DNA of 64,000 nucleotides from Sipunculus nudus (GCA_026874595.1 CM049310.1:3844001-3908000); one strand, 5' to 3'; shown: positions 26,741 through 38,863, counted from the stretch's first letter. Numbers and translations are program-made. Notes: generated by a model not told the origin, from the sequence alone.

Positions 26741-27750
26741 CAATTAACTGTGACTCTCTTAGCGTTACCACATGTAGGCAGGTGAAAACTATTGCAAATC
26801 CTGTTTACAGGTATCACCTTTAATATGTAGCGTTATTACGAATCAGAGTAGACCACCCCCTTTCCAACGAGTTGAAGTATACTATAATTTTCGAAGGCTA
26901 CACTTTTCACAGTAGTGTAATCTATAGTTAACCCCCCTCTAAGTATAAGAGTGGCGATTCTTTCGAACAAACGCCTGGACAGAGTTGCCTTGGAAGTCAC
27001 ATTTTATCAAACACGTCAGGGGTGTTCTTGCGTTGAGCTGTTCCAATAGTGGTTTTAGTGTTAGGAGGTACAGGGTATTATGCTGCATTAAAGTGATTTC
27101 CTTAGGAAGAAATAAGCCCCAGGTACCATTACTTTAAGATCCTATAGCGTATATAAGAGCATTATATTGTGAAGGGGTGGGATTTTATATGTACATAATG
27201 GTAAAGACATTGGATTTAAAAAAGGTGAAGGTCGCTGGTTAAAGTCTTAACATTAAAGCGGATGTCTCTTTTATTCATGTTTTTTCTGTGTTATCCCGAA
27301 AAGGGAAAACGATCTGCTGAGTGCAATTTGTATAACTTGTAAACCCATACTTGTACGGTCTGACTTAATCAAGATGAGATAAATAATACTAACACTACCT
27401 TTATACGATTATTGTTCTAGGTTTTCATGAAAGGAATCTGTTTGTAATATAAATCATTGTTCATTCATTGTACCCATGAAACAACAAAATCGTTATGTTA
27501 TTTACGGTGATAACTATCAATTTTTTAAAGGTCAATAATATAAGAGCTGTTATAACATTTTATGCGTTAGATTATCCGTTTATTATTATGAATATTTCTC
27601 ACATCATATATAAAACACTCCCCTATATACTATTCTTCTATATAATGTGAATCATCTTTAAGTCGGTATCATTGAATGTCCGCAATAAATAATGCTCTAG
27701 TATGTTAACACGTCACTTGGTGTTTGTGCTAAGAAAAAAAGGTTCTCCGG

Positions 27751-27806
27751 GGTTCTTCTTAGAACCCACATGGTTCTGTTTAGAACCACGGTTTCTTATG
27801 GAACCA
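27751..27806. repeat. Tandem small hairpins GGTTCT-N4-AGAACC
   Basis: Two perfect hairpins of identical design, GGTTCT-TCTT-AGAACC (27751-27766) and GGTTCT-GTTT-AGAACC (27772-27787), are spaced 21 bp apart. A third, imperfect one (GGTTTCTTATGGAACC) follows. Similar GGTTCT/AGAACC arrays are known as short interspersed repeats in several animal genomes. Confidence 0.75.
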
Positions 27807-28073
27807 TTTATCAGTGAAAAGGGCTCATCTTGCACTTGGAGGTTGTTGCCCTGATCATAACATATAATAAGGTTTTAGGTGGAACCCGTGTTGAGATTGG
27901 TGTCAATTTATCTTCAAGGGTGTATGCATGGGGGACGATTCGCATTCGAGTGAGGGTAGTCAAAGCCTGGGTAACTTTTTATTATCTATTATTAACCTTT
28001 TATTGTCTGATACATTTATATATATAACTATATGTGATAATTTCGTACAAGGTTTTTAAAAAGGTATGTGTCC

Positions 28074-28074
<1 letters not shown>

Positions 28075-28121
<47 letters not shown>
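28075..28121. repeat. (AT)n microsatellite
   Basis: About 46 bp of alternating AT. Confidence 0.95.
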
Positions 28122-28123
<2 letters not shown>

Positions 28124-29478
28124 TATATATAGTATATAGCGCTCAGTTATATCATTATTCAGTGACCATGTAACAGTTAAAGTTTTTGCCTTGTTTTTAC
28201 CATATTCCTTTGTGTTCCATAGTGTTGCATTTAGTCCCCTTATTTTGGAATATTGAATTTTATTCCTTTCATTAACACAGTATTCATTTTATTTGATTGA
28301 TCAACCTTTTACTTGTACTACTAAGTTGTGGTATATTATTTTCTAGTTATTTCCTAATGCATTGTATCCATTTTTTATATTCTTGTCCACTGCCTTCAAA
28401 TCTTGCTCCCAGGAGCTGGGTTTATTTTTTGGGTCTCGTACATTCTATTTATATGAAAGACTGAGTCAAACTGGAACCTTTAAAAATTCTTTGCATGCGT
28501 TGGACCATAAAAGGTTCAACCAAAAGTATTGGAAATTTGGTTCAACCGAGACCTGCCATCCAAGCCGTAATTATAGTTATCTATAGTTAGAACACTATAG
28601 TCGTGTGTCCAATGACAATGTACTAGTATTCTTTAAAGATAAAATGTGACATTCACTGAAAGTAATTGCTGCCAGTTTCTTTATTAAGGCTGCTCTGTTC
28701 TCCGAGATTCCTCATGTGGGCATTTCAGATTTCATTCTTTCCTTTAAAATAGATGCAACATTCCCAAAAAATATGAAGGACAATGCTCCTCTAGCATGTC
28801 ATGGCATATTCGATAATTTTATCATTATTAATATATTTCTGACTAGGCCCAAATAGTAGAGGTGGAGATGCATGTCAGTTTTTGTGCGCCATTATGTAAT
28901 TCAATACAGAAAAGGGGGAACTCAATATTAATGACCACAACGGTATATTAGACTTGGCTCCTAATGTGACATTCCTTCAGTTAAGACTAGCTCGCTGCTC
29001 CATTTTGGTCCCGCGAAAGTTTGGCAATGTGCATTCGTGTCTTCCTGATTCGCTATCGGTTAGTATTCCTCATGCAGTGCCTGTGGTTGATACGGGTTTT
29101 CAATGATAATGAAGATGACCATATGATTTACATGCATTTGTTAACGTAAATATACAATGGAGAGGTCATACCAAAACATACACTGCAACGATGGCGTTCA
29201 GGATCTTTAAAGTCAGATAGGTTCCTAGACTTTGAGCTCTCAAAAAGGGTATCCAAGAGGGCCGGATCAAGGGTTTCATAAAGGTAGATGCTGGATACTG
29301 ATACATGTAAAGGCAATTAAAACATGCTTGCCCGTTTTTATGACCGGACAAATAATAAAGTAAAAGGTAATTTAAAATATATTTTTAATCTTATAATAAA
29401 AAATAAATAATGCATTAATCTATTTGGAGCTTGTTGAAAGAATGAATATATTCAAGGTTTGTATGGGGGTGTGGTGCC
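28122..29478. other. AT-rich sequence, nothing seen
   Basis: No frame over 75 codons and no repeat noticed. Confidence 0.5.
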
Positions 29479-29479
29479 T

Positions 29480-29500
29480 CCCCCCCCCCCCCCCCCCCCC
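29480..29500 (+). repeat. Poly-C tract
   Basis: A run of 21 C preceded by GGTGCCT. Read on the minus strand it is another AGG-poly-G junction like those at 5077 and 22161. Confidence 0.95.
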
Positions 29501-30041
29501 AGCTTGGATATGGTCCTGAATCTTCAACTTCAAGGTCCCACGCGTTAACAACTGGGCTATCTTTTATTTCATAGCAAACGGTTTGATATTTGGAAAGGTA
29601 AACGACCGAACAAGGTGAATGGGTAAATTTGTAAAAGTATAACGGGACGCCGGGGGCCATGTACGCGCAAGGTTGACGATTATCCTGGTAGTGAAGGTAT
29701 AATCAATGAGCAAGTTGTCTGCTCTCTTCATGCATCACTTACCTGGGAATCCTCCGTGAATAGCGCTATGTTTATTCTTGGGTTTATAGACATAAACGCT
29801 CCCGGTATCAGAACATTTGCCCGGGGGATAAACAGTTAATGAGATGGCACCCAATTTCGTGTGAAATCAGGCTTGTGTATCACCTGGTACGATGCCCTGG
29901 CAACTTCGAAACAAACCCAGAAGTGCTTTTCAAAAGAACATTTCAATTTCACATGCAGGAGGCTACTCTGATGACATCACAGAAAGTCTCTTCAAATTTA
30001 TATTACAAAACACAAAAGCAACAGTACCCACACTGTAAAGT

Positions 30042-30042
30042 T

Positions 30043-30107
<65 letters not shown>
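30042..30107. repeat. (AT)n microsatellite
   Basis: About 65 bp, the first part interrupted by AAAT, then pure AT. Confidence 0.95.
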
Positions 30108-30110
<3 letters not shown>

Positions 30111-31940
30111 CCTATGATAGATAAGTGATGAATCTGGGTCACGACCGTCCATTTCGCCTCGTCGGCTCGTCAGGTGACTGAAATTCAACTACATGTATTT
30201 GCGATCACACATAGAGCGCTGTGTGACCGCGCAGAAAAGACTGCATACCCGCAGATCATTTCTACTTATATATATAAAGCCTATATACTGGGCAACCTCC
30301 AAATAACGGACACTGACAGGTAATGGGTATTTTTCTATGATATGGAGGTATATTATAGATCCGTAACCTAATACCTGATGCGTATATAAGAAAATGTCAG
30401 TAACAGAAAGGTGGCCGTAAAATATAATAAAGAGGCATAGCTATGGAGTGATATATGATATTTTGTACAACTTGAGTATAGCAAGCTAATTAAAAATTAT
30501 CAGTGTTTAAAGATTTAACCTTTAACCGCCACAGTTACATTTTAAGCAAGCCATTCACCATGCCTTATTTGTAGAATCTATGTTTCTTTCTAACTGTACT
30601 CTGTGCTCATATTAATTAACTGTATACAGGTTTTTATAACACTCCTATAACGGAGGTATGAGCTTCTCTGTTTACAAGCTGTTAGTAAACACGGACCATG
30701 TGCCCATGCAAATGAAGGTGGTTGACTGCACTTTCGAGAGCTGAAGGGTCACTGGCGAGAATACAGGTGAAATATCACAATCTTTTGTCATTTGCAAAAC
30801 TCCGGTACGTCTGATTAACCGCCAGAAGTCTTTGCTGGACGTGTTTGGATTACGACCAGCGGCCATTTTGCCCCCCCCCCATATTATAAACACGGGGATA
30901 CAAACAAAATGGACAACCTGTGCGTCGTGAGATCGGCGCTTTTTTTACTTAATTTTGTGAAATTTCGAAGGGATGATCTTTATTTACAAGACGTTATAGA
31001 TGTTGGAATAGGCCCGTTTAATATAAAAGCATATAAAAGTTTTATACACAAGTAATAGAAAAAGTCTCCAGCTTTTCGCCATATACAGGTATACTCGCAA
31101 TACTTCTAACAACTGTAACCGCTGAGTAAACCTCAGGTTCTGTGAACGGAGGCGGCTAGTCCTTCTTTCCGCTTGAGAGAGCAATGTCGAAATTAATATA
31201 AACTTTGACATATATATGCTTGCGTGAGGCGTCGGGGTGTTTGCATAAAGGACATACCTTGAACAAATTGACAGTCGTCAGGCAAAAAGCCAGGAGGATT
31301 GGTTAGCACTGATTGCGACAGCTTGTGTATACGTCAACGCTTGTCTGCGGTCATGGCTAGGGCCCCCTTAATACTGTCCCATTCAGGCATCGACAAATCA
31401 TTGTTGGTCCTGTCCTCGCCGGTATATGAATAGCCTGGCAATTCATACCGCGTCTGGCCCAGGGACTTAGATTTATCTAATATTTGCTCGCTCTTGCTTC
31501 GGCGTTTATTTTAACATAGTTTCCCCGTTACTCCTCGTCAAAAGGAGTCCAATGCGTGCTGGTCATTCACAGATCACTCGTGTGGTCTGCTCCACTTGTG
31601 TCGTCTGCGCCATTCCCGCCCTTTTAGCTTCCAATTGCTCCTTTCGCCTTTCCAAGAGTCCTCTGTCCTCTAGGGTTCTTGGGGTGCCCTCGACGTGGGA
31701 ACCCAATATGTTCCTATCACACCTGTCTCAACAAAACATAGGGAGGAGTAAGCATTGTAGAACACATCCACCTGACCCACTAGGTACTCGAAGAAAGTCA
31801 ACAATATGTATTTATATGATTTATATCTGACAGTAGCGCTGCTGATATTCAAAAGAAAATGACTGTGCAATACTTGCACTAGCTCCTCGTCTTTGGGTCA
31901 AGGTGACGTTTAAGGGTGCTTTAAGAATTTACACATAGGC
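30108..31940. other. Mixed sequence, GC-richer at 31,130-31,720, no gene seen
   Basis: The plus-strand frame at 31552-31830 (92 codons) is cysteine- and serine-rich but unrecognised. No splice arrangement or promoter is evident. Confidence 0.4.
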
Positions 31941-31944
31941 GGCG

Positions 31945-32079
31945 AAACCGGGGGGGGGGGGCGCGGGGGCCGCCCCCCCCCCCAATGAAATTGTTAGGGG
32001 GGGCTGAGCCCCCCCCCAAAACAAATTCATGGGTATAAAAACATCCACTAATTTTATAATTGAGTAATTGCACTCTCAC

Positions 32080-32153
<74 letters not shown>

Positions 32154-32420
32154 TCCGCAGCCAAAGTTGATATTCTGTGTCAAATTGCATGTATTGCCAG
32201 ATAAATAACAATCTCTTAACAAGGAGGTACTGTTTTACTATGTAAGCATTGACCAATAAATGACAGCAAAAATGCACAAGAATGCAGTAGTATATACATA
32301 CAGTTTTTTTCAAAATTTTCCACACTTTAGGAGGGGTCACCCCCTCCCACACCCTCCCCCCTCGTGGATTTCCCCCTCGTATCCGCTTCAGGCTCCCTGC
32401 CATTTGGGTTGCCTTTGGCC

Positions 32421-32422
<2 letters not shown>
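31945..32422. repeat. GC-tract-rich repeat fragment around an (AT)n core
   Basis: Poly-G and poly-C runs pair locally (GGGGGGGCTGAGCCCCCCC at about 31996-32015). A long (AT)n run (32081-32151) sits in the centre, and a CCCCTCCCACACCCTCCCCC stretch at about 32340-32360 ends the block. The 160-codon minus-strand frame across it is a product of the microsatellite and GC runs. Confidence 0.5.
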
Positions 32423-32423
<1 letters not shown>

Positions 32424-32479
<56 letters not shown>

Positions 32480-32520
32480 GTATAAATATTTATATATATG
32501 AATAATATATATTTTATAAA
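32424..32520. repeat. (AT)n microsatellite with degenerate tail
   Basis: Pure AT to 32471, then degenerate TATAAATATTTATA-type sequence. Confidence 0.95.
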
Positions 32521-33479
32521 TATGTGTCAATGTTACATGTGTACAACATGATGACAAAATTTGTCACAGCTAGTTTATGCAAACTTAATATTATATTTAT
32601 ATATTTTGTAACCTTGTATGTAGGTTAGCTACACGTCCGAGGAGCCTTTTAATGTAGTATTTTATTTCATTTCAAAAGAATCGAACGAAATAAACCATTG
32701 ATGTTAATTCGGAAAACGTAAATGTGATTGCTAATGTTATTATACCAATTTCACCCGTCGGCCATTATCATATGTGGGTCATATCCTCATGTTTGTCTGC
32801 ACGTGTGTGTATATAGCTGTAAATGTACGTTGATGCATAATATAGTGAAAGCACACTATACAGAGGACACGAATTTAGAAACACCCCCCTCCACAATTTA
32901 AGTTTAATTTGATGAAAAAAGCAAAACATCCTGAACAGATCTGTTGTATATGCTTATATCTAGAATTCAAAACCCATGGTTTTTCTTTCCGTGCATTCAC
33001 TTACCAATTCAGTGCAGTATCAATAAAAATGATATATTGTGTGAGATGATTTGACAAAGCGGAATTACCTTATATATGGGTGAAACCAACATTTGGATAG
33101 GCCCACGGACCAAAATAAAACTTTAAATGAAAATTAAAACTAAAAACCAGGTGAACACCGGTAAGCGACAACTGAGTATCCGTTATAATCAGTGCGGTGG
33201 GTACTCTCTCGAGATCTTTGAACATGAATGCATAGACCTTTTCAGGACAACCCATATAACCATGCATTCCTGAGATATCTGAGGCTTCTGCGTCTCCTCA
33301 TGAGATATATCAGTTTTTGTGCTTTTCACCCAAAATGGAGATTTTCCAAGCGATAAACTGCGCAAAACGGAGAAATGGTTGTAGGTGACGCCACCAGTCT
33401 TGTAAACAAATCAAAGCTATTCAGGATTCGCGAACATGAAAACATTTTAATCCGGGTGGCATGAGACATGTAAGGTTTT
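32521..33479. other. Unique AT-rich sequence, nothing seen
   Basis: No frame above 65 codons and no repeat recognised. Confidence 0.5.
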
Positions 33480-33880
33480 GCTCAGGTATTAAGAGAAAGC
33501 ATGATAAAACTGAAAGTCACGCCAAATCTCGCACCATTTCTCGCCAAACGAGAGTTTCCGAGATTTCATTAAATATGACCTACAGGTCCCATTTTTTTAA
33601 CAGTAGCTTTGAAATTGATATATTTTCTGTCATTTATAAATATCTCTAAATCAATTTTTCATTTTTTGGAAATAGCCACCAGGGGGCGTGGTACATGAAA
33701 CACTGTAACATATCATTTTTCTGCAATATCTCAAAAAATATTAAACATGGCACAATTTTAATCCTTGTATCTTAAACTAGGAACATTGGCTTATTCCTCC
33801 GCACATGTAGCTTTGTGCTGCCGTTACCATGGTTACCAAATTTGTAGGTTAAACTTGACGATCTGAAAATATGCAGTTTT
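33480..33880 (-). repeat. Dispersed composite repeat, block B (inverted part)
   Basis: On the minus strand this matches block A: 33636-33745 carries the reverse complement of the 3288-3380 segment, with shared blocks AACATATCATTTTT, GCAATATCTCAAAA and the GGGGGCG core at about 33681. A TCTCGCCAAACGAGA near-palindrome is at about 33539. Confidence 0.8.
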
Positions 33881-35080
33881 TGGCTTCTATCTCGGTTAAT
33901 ATTTATGTTTCAAGAGTCTAGTTTTTTGCATAAGGCTGCTTCCCCTTGATTCTAAGTCATTCAATTGCAAGTCTCGTCAAATTTCGCTCCGTTTATCGTC
34001 AAACGAGAAAAAACGAGATTTCACGGAAATGCTTATAACTCGGCTACACAGGTCTAGTTTTCGGCATTTCATAACATATGAGCAGCTTGACACGCCAGAA
34101 AAGAAATCAGGCCAAATCTCGCACCATATCTCGTCAAGCGAGAAAAAAAAAGAGATATCATGGAAATGCTTATAACTAGGCGACTTTTACAGCTACTTAG
34201 GTCTAGTTTTTGGCATTTGGTAACATTTGGCCAACTTGACATAGTAAAACTGCGATACTTGGCGAAACCTCGCACTATATCTGGTCAAATGTGGAAAAAC
34301 GAGATTTCACAGAAATGCATATAAGTCGGCGACTTTCACGGCTAGACAGGTCTAGTTTTTGGCATTCATTAACATTTGGACGGCTTGACATGACAAACCT
34401 GCAAGACTGGCCAAATCTCCCACCATATCTCGTCAAACTATAAAAAAAGGAGATTTCACAGAAATACTAATAACTCGGCGACTTTTACAGCTAGACAGAT
34501 GTAGTTTTCGCCATTTCATAACATTTAGAGAGTTTGATATGACAAATCTACAAGACTGGCCAAATCCTGCACCATATCTCGTCAAACGAGAAAACACGAG
34601 AGTACACGGAAATGCTTATAAGTCGGCGACTTTTACAGCTAGACGGATCTATTTTTCGCCATTTCCTAACGTTTGGCCGTCTTGACATAATAAAACTGCT
34701 CGTCTTGCCAAATCTCGTACTATATCTCGTCAAGCGAGAAAAAAACATGATTTCACGTAAATGCTGATAACACGGCGACTTTTGCAGCTAGACAGGTCTA
34801 GTTTCCGGCATTTTGTAATATTTGACAAACCTGACATGACAAAACTGGAAATCTCGCCAAAGCTCGCACCATTTCCCGTCAAACGAGAAAACACGAGATT
34901 TCATGCAAATGCTTATAACTCAGCGGCTTTTATAGCTAGACAGGTCTAGTTTTCGGCATTTCATATCATTTGGCCAGTTTGACATGACAAACCTGAAAAC
35001 GTCTCACTGCTTCTTGTCAAACGAGATTAACGGGATTTCATAAAAAATTTTGAACTTGGTCCCTTTTACACTAGAAAGAT
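33880..35080 (+). repeat. About 149-bp degenerate tandem repeat (7-8 copies)
   Basis: The marker GCTTATAACTCGGCGAC (variants) recurs at 34031, 34168, 34317, 34466, 34614, 34763 and 34911. Spacing is 137 then 148-149 bp. Each unit also has GACAGGTCTAGTTTTCGGCATT, AACATTTGGCC, a CTTGACATGACAAAACTG block, and the hairpin TCTCGTCAAACGAGA. Copies differ by many substitutions, so the array is old. Frames called within it are repeat-derived. Confidence 0.9.
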
Positions 35081-35204
35081 ATGCAGCTGTTAAAGGTCAG
35101 CATGCATAAATAAACATATTATCCGTTTCTGCTGCCCCCACAATGTTGCTCATTCATATGACTGTTTCTACATGCACTCTCTGTCTATCTGTCTCTATCA
35201 TTTC

Positions 35205-35420
35205 CATTTCCGGCAAGCGCGTGACCTCTGGTCATCTTGTTGCTTGCCGGAAATCTTCGATTTCCGCAAGCATGTTCGTCACCCGCGTATGTCTGTTTGT
35301 CTCTTTGTCTGTTTGTTTGTTGCTTGCCGGAAATCTTTGATTTCGGCAAGCATGTTCGTCAGTTGCGTATGTCTGTTTGTCTCTTTGTCTCTTTGTTTGT
35401 TTGTCACGACTCTCCAGGCC
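35205..35420 (+). repeat. 80-bp x 2 tandem repeat with palindromic head
   Basis: Units start at 35241 and 35321. Each opens with a hairpin (GCTTGCCGGAAATC paired with GATTTCCGCAAGC) followed by CATGTTCGTCA and then CTGTTTGTCTCTTTGTCTGT-type text. The same hairpin motif, reversed, appears at 4267-4298 and, degenerate, at 43,195-43,225. It is therefore a component of the dispersed family. Confidence 0.85.
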
Positions 35421-35559
35421 ACACTTTTGCATGAATCAACTTGAAACTTACAGGCTTGATTGACAAACCGATTTCTAGGTGCCCTATTGTTTTTGGTCAA
35501 CATTGCTCCAAGGTCAAGGGTCAAGGTCACGACAGGTTTGACGGCACTAAAAAACCAAA

Positions 35560-36340
35560 GGTCAGATGTAACCTCAAAATGACGATTCCAAGTTTCGGAA
35601 AATCCTTGTAATTGTTTACAGAAACGAACGATGTTTTTTTACGGCGAAGGCGGGGGAACGCGGCTGTAAATTGATAAACTCTGCTTTGGTGTATACGATA
35701 AGATCCCTCTCAGTTCAATGCAATTAAACTAAGAACATCTGCGAAGGAACATTCAACGGTTTAAAGACCAACCATTCCTTCAATTTTAATCGTTATATGC
35801 TCATGGCATGTAAGTGCCATCGCTCATGGTATACCAATGGATAGATTCAGACAATTATAAATGTCTTATAGAGGAAATTAATCACTGGTAAAGTTAATGA
35901 CGTTGTCTGAGGCATTTGAGCTATGATTTTTGTCTCGGTTTGTTATAGGCAGAAAATGGCGGAAACTGAAAAACCATGATTAGACGAAATTGAACCCTAG
36001 CTGCTAACCACGCCCTTTGCACAATTCATATCTATTATTTTGTGATTTTTTTTCCAAATAAAACAATTATCATCAATCGTACACTTGCATGAACTTTGAC
36101 ACTCATCACATTCAATGTGACTTTGACGGAAATGACGTCATGTTTGTTCATTACCGCCATTAATATACCTAATAATAAACACCATGACACACCATCAAGG
36201 CAAGGGTTAATATGAACTGATATTCGCCCTCCCTGCACTGAAGGTAGCTTATTATGACACCTGCGGTAAGGTTGCTTCCATGACGATTCATAACAGGTAG
36301 AAATACATGCATGTAAATAAAGCCAATACAAAAATGTGTA
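35560..36340. other. Unique sequence; one CRE palindrome
   Basis: No gene seen. TGACGTCA occurs at 36133-36140. The minus-strand frames at 36035-36390 are unrecognised and overlap each other in different frames. Confidence 0.45.
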
Positions 36341-36344
36341 CATG

Positions 36345-36500
36345 ACATGGCAACAGGGGGCGCTAGTCCATCTTCATCATGCGCAAGCACGAGAATGTTT
36401 GACCTGTGACGTCATATATCACCCTCCAGTGAAACATCGTTATAACAACTGCGCCACTGAATTACGCGGCGCGTTCGGTCTCGAGGAAAGAATGCCCACC
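36345..36500. promoter_or_regulatory. Candidate insulator/regulatory island: CTCF-like motif plus CRE
   Basis: GCAACAGGGGGCGC (36350-36363) matches the conserved CTCF core (CCASYAGRKGGCRS) at 12 of 14 positions. A full CRE palindrome TGACGTCA lies at 36407-36414, and a CpG-rich stretch (GCGGCGCGTTCG) follows at about 36466. GC content is higher than in the flanks. Not part of a recognised repeat, unlike the other CTCF-like motifs. Confidence 0.35.
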
Positions 36501-38340
36501 TGTTGAATAGGTCTCAACATTTTGTAATAGAAAAGCGTAGGCTTCTGCAGATAAAATTTCCCCTGTAGTCCGTAACAGTATTGCATGTCCATCATGCAGT
36601 TTCATATTTTGCGAGGTTTAAAATGTTCATCCATTAAGCAGTATACTAGAAAAACTATATAGAATAAAGTATTTAATACACAATTTAATTACACATTATT
36701 GGGAGTTATTTTTGAAAGAAAGCAATGCTTTGTGTAATCTCCTTTGCAAATCAGTGTCTCATTCTCTATAATGAGGATGATAATTATTATGTCAATGATA
36801 TACCACAATGGATAGTGGAGGTTGATCGGTATTTGACGAGTCTTTATATGGTATATTTAGTGCATGGTCTCTGTCCTCGTGCCCATCACCTCAGCTGATA
36901 TGTCTTTTTTTTTAATACTGAATATTTCTAATCAAACCAGTTCCTGATTTAGCATGGGGACTAAAAATTAATGTGAAAAAAAAAAAATCGCTCATGGACT
37001 CACATGCGTGTTCTATAAAGTATGGGAACGTCAAATAACGCTTGTGTATATTTATGTCCCAAGAGTCAATTAACCCATATTTCTATATATATATATCTGA
37101 TGAAACATACCTCTTTATCGGTAAAAGATTTCAGATGCAAAAATTGTACCATACATTGCGTGTTTCCATGCGAGTCGTTAAAGCCGCTCATGCATATTCA
37201 CTACGCATGCTCATTACTTTTTTTTGCGTCATTGCCTTTTCACAGCCATTTACGCAACCGATCTTTACAAACATTTCTACTGGAGTTTTATGAGTAAAAG
37301 TAAACCTGCATTGAGCACCCGCCAAAACACCTGTTAATAACCTCAACAAATAATCGAAATAATAACTCACTCGTGCTTTGTGAGGTTACGTTATTTGCGC
37401 ATTTGTGACGCCTCACTGTTTGTCTTCTCGCTGCCGACACGACAACTCCTCCGTGAGGGGAGAGCGCTGTCATTTTAATTTGATGGACGCGGGACCTCAC
37501 ACCTCGATGTCGTTCAAGATCTCACGGGTTTCCTGTCAGCAGGTTTAAAGATTGTCGGCTTTGGTGTCGTAAGGAGGCGTGGGCTAGTTTTAATTGACCC
37601 ATTATATTTGTATAAATGACAGAGATTCGCATAATGAATCTTTCTTATAGATGGTAATCATAGATGCATGCACTAAATGTTCACAAGCTCTTCCTGAATA
37701 ATTTTGTCTGCAAGTTCTCTAACCTTTAGAACCGAGTCCGGCGAAACTGAGCCATCTTTCAACTTGAAATAATGAAATAATGAAATCATATAATATAAAT
37801 ATATAGGCCACCTTGGTTCTATACTGAATTACATATAATTTCATTACATCAAAACTTCCGTCTGTTTCACTTAAACTGGCCGAAGAGAAGGGTAATTATT
37901 AAAAAAAAGAAAGAAATGTTAAGCATCATATAGAGTATATATTTACAAATGAAGTATCCAGTGAAAATCCAGTACCTGAAGTTTTTGCCAGTTTTATTCA
38001 ATATCTATTACATTCTTGCAAACCAGTATGCGCTCTAAGAAAAAGTGTTTTTTTCATGGATCTTGTGAGAGCCCTAATGATTCCATCTATTGTTAGTTTC
38101 ATATGTTGCGCCAATGTAGAATCCCACTGAACTGAGATGAAAAACAACCGCAGAACTAAATGCAAGACTCGAATTGTTAAGACTTCTGCAAAGCAAGTTG
38201 TTATGTGTGCAGTCCAATAACGTCATCCATACACTCTTGAGGAGTATTTCTTTGCCAAAATGATAAATAAGACCAGCCAAAAAGAGTCTTACGTCTAAAA
38301 CATTGTATAATCTATTTATAAAGCAGCTTCTGTAACTTCA
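36501..38340. other. Unique sequence; GC-richer at 37,370-37,590
   Basis: No gene. Overlapping frames on both strands at 37,022-37,500 (60-91 codons) carry no domain. Confidence 0.45.
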
Positions 38341-38350
38341 TCTATATTGA

Positions 38351-38422
38351 GGACAAAATAACGTTAAGCGGCGAAGCTGCATGCCTATACAAAACAGTTT
38401 GACTTCGCCGCTGGTTGTGTAT
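38351..38422 (+). other. 72-nt imperfect hairpin
   Basis: The left arm (38351-38376) and right arm (38397-38422) pair with a perfect 10-bp inner stem (AGCGGCGAAG / CTTCGCCGCT, 38367-38376 with 38403-38412), a mismatched or wobble middle and a perfect 7-bp outer stem (GGACAAA / TTTGTCC at the ends). The loop is about 26 nt. Size and imperfect pairing fall within the range of microRNA precursors, but the large loop and weak middle make that uncertain. Confidence 0.45.
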
Positions 38423-38720
38423 TTGTCCTTTGGTTTTGCACTACCGCTATTGTTTCATATGAATATACCTATAGAGAGTAGCACTTCATGCGGCCTTAGG
38501 AAGTTCTTCCAGCCCCCGGCACGTGCCGCCAACAAAAAAAGGCATTGAAGTAGCTTGAACCTGGTGTCAGTTACCAAAGTGCATGTTCGTTCAATTATTG
38601 GCTGCTGTTAGCCAGCGTTTCACAACAAATGGTGTTGGCATTAGCACCAGAATCCACGTGCGAAAACCCCCTCAAAGTTGATACAAAGAGTCCGTCTGCC
38701 TAGGTGTAACGGAATATGTT
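38423..38720. other. GC-richer segment with CACGTG palindrome
   Basis: Contains the 10-bp palindrome GGCACGTGCC (38518-38527), a strong E-box form, in a GC-richer patch. No open frame of note. Confidence 0.3.
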
Positions 38721-38860
38721 GACCCGTCCCCAGGCGGGGTGCATTTGATTAGGTCTGTCCGCCAGTTGCTCGTACTGTCAGACTGGCCACTAATAGCATA
38801 CATTGTTCATTTGTACCACACCTAGGGTTATTTTAAGCTCCACGAGGTATTCTCTTATGT

Positions 38861-38863
<3 letters not shown>

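Noticed and set aside
31921-32403. 160-codon minus-strand frame
   Set aside because: Made largely of an (AT)n run translated as Ile-Tyr repeats and poly-G/C tracts; no biological frame evident.
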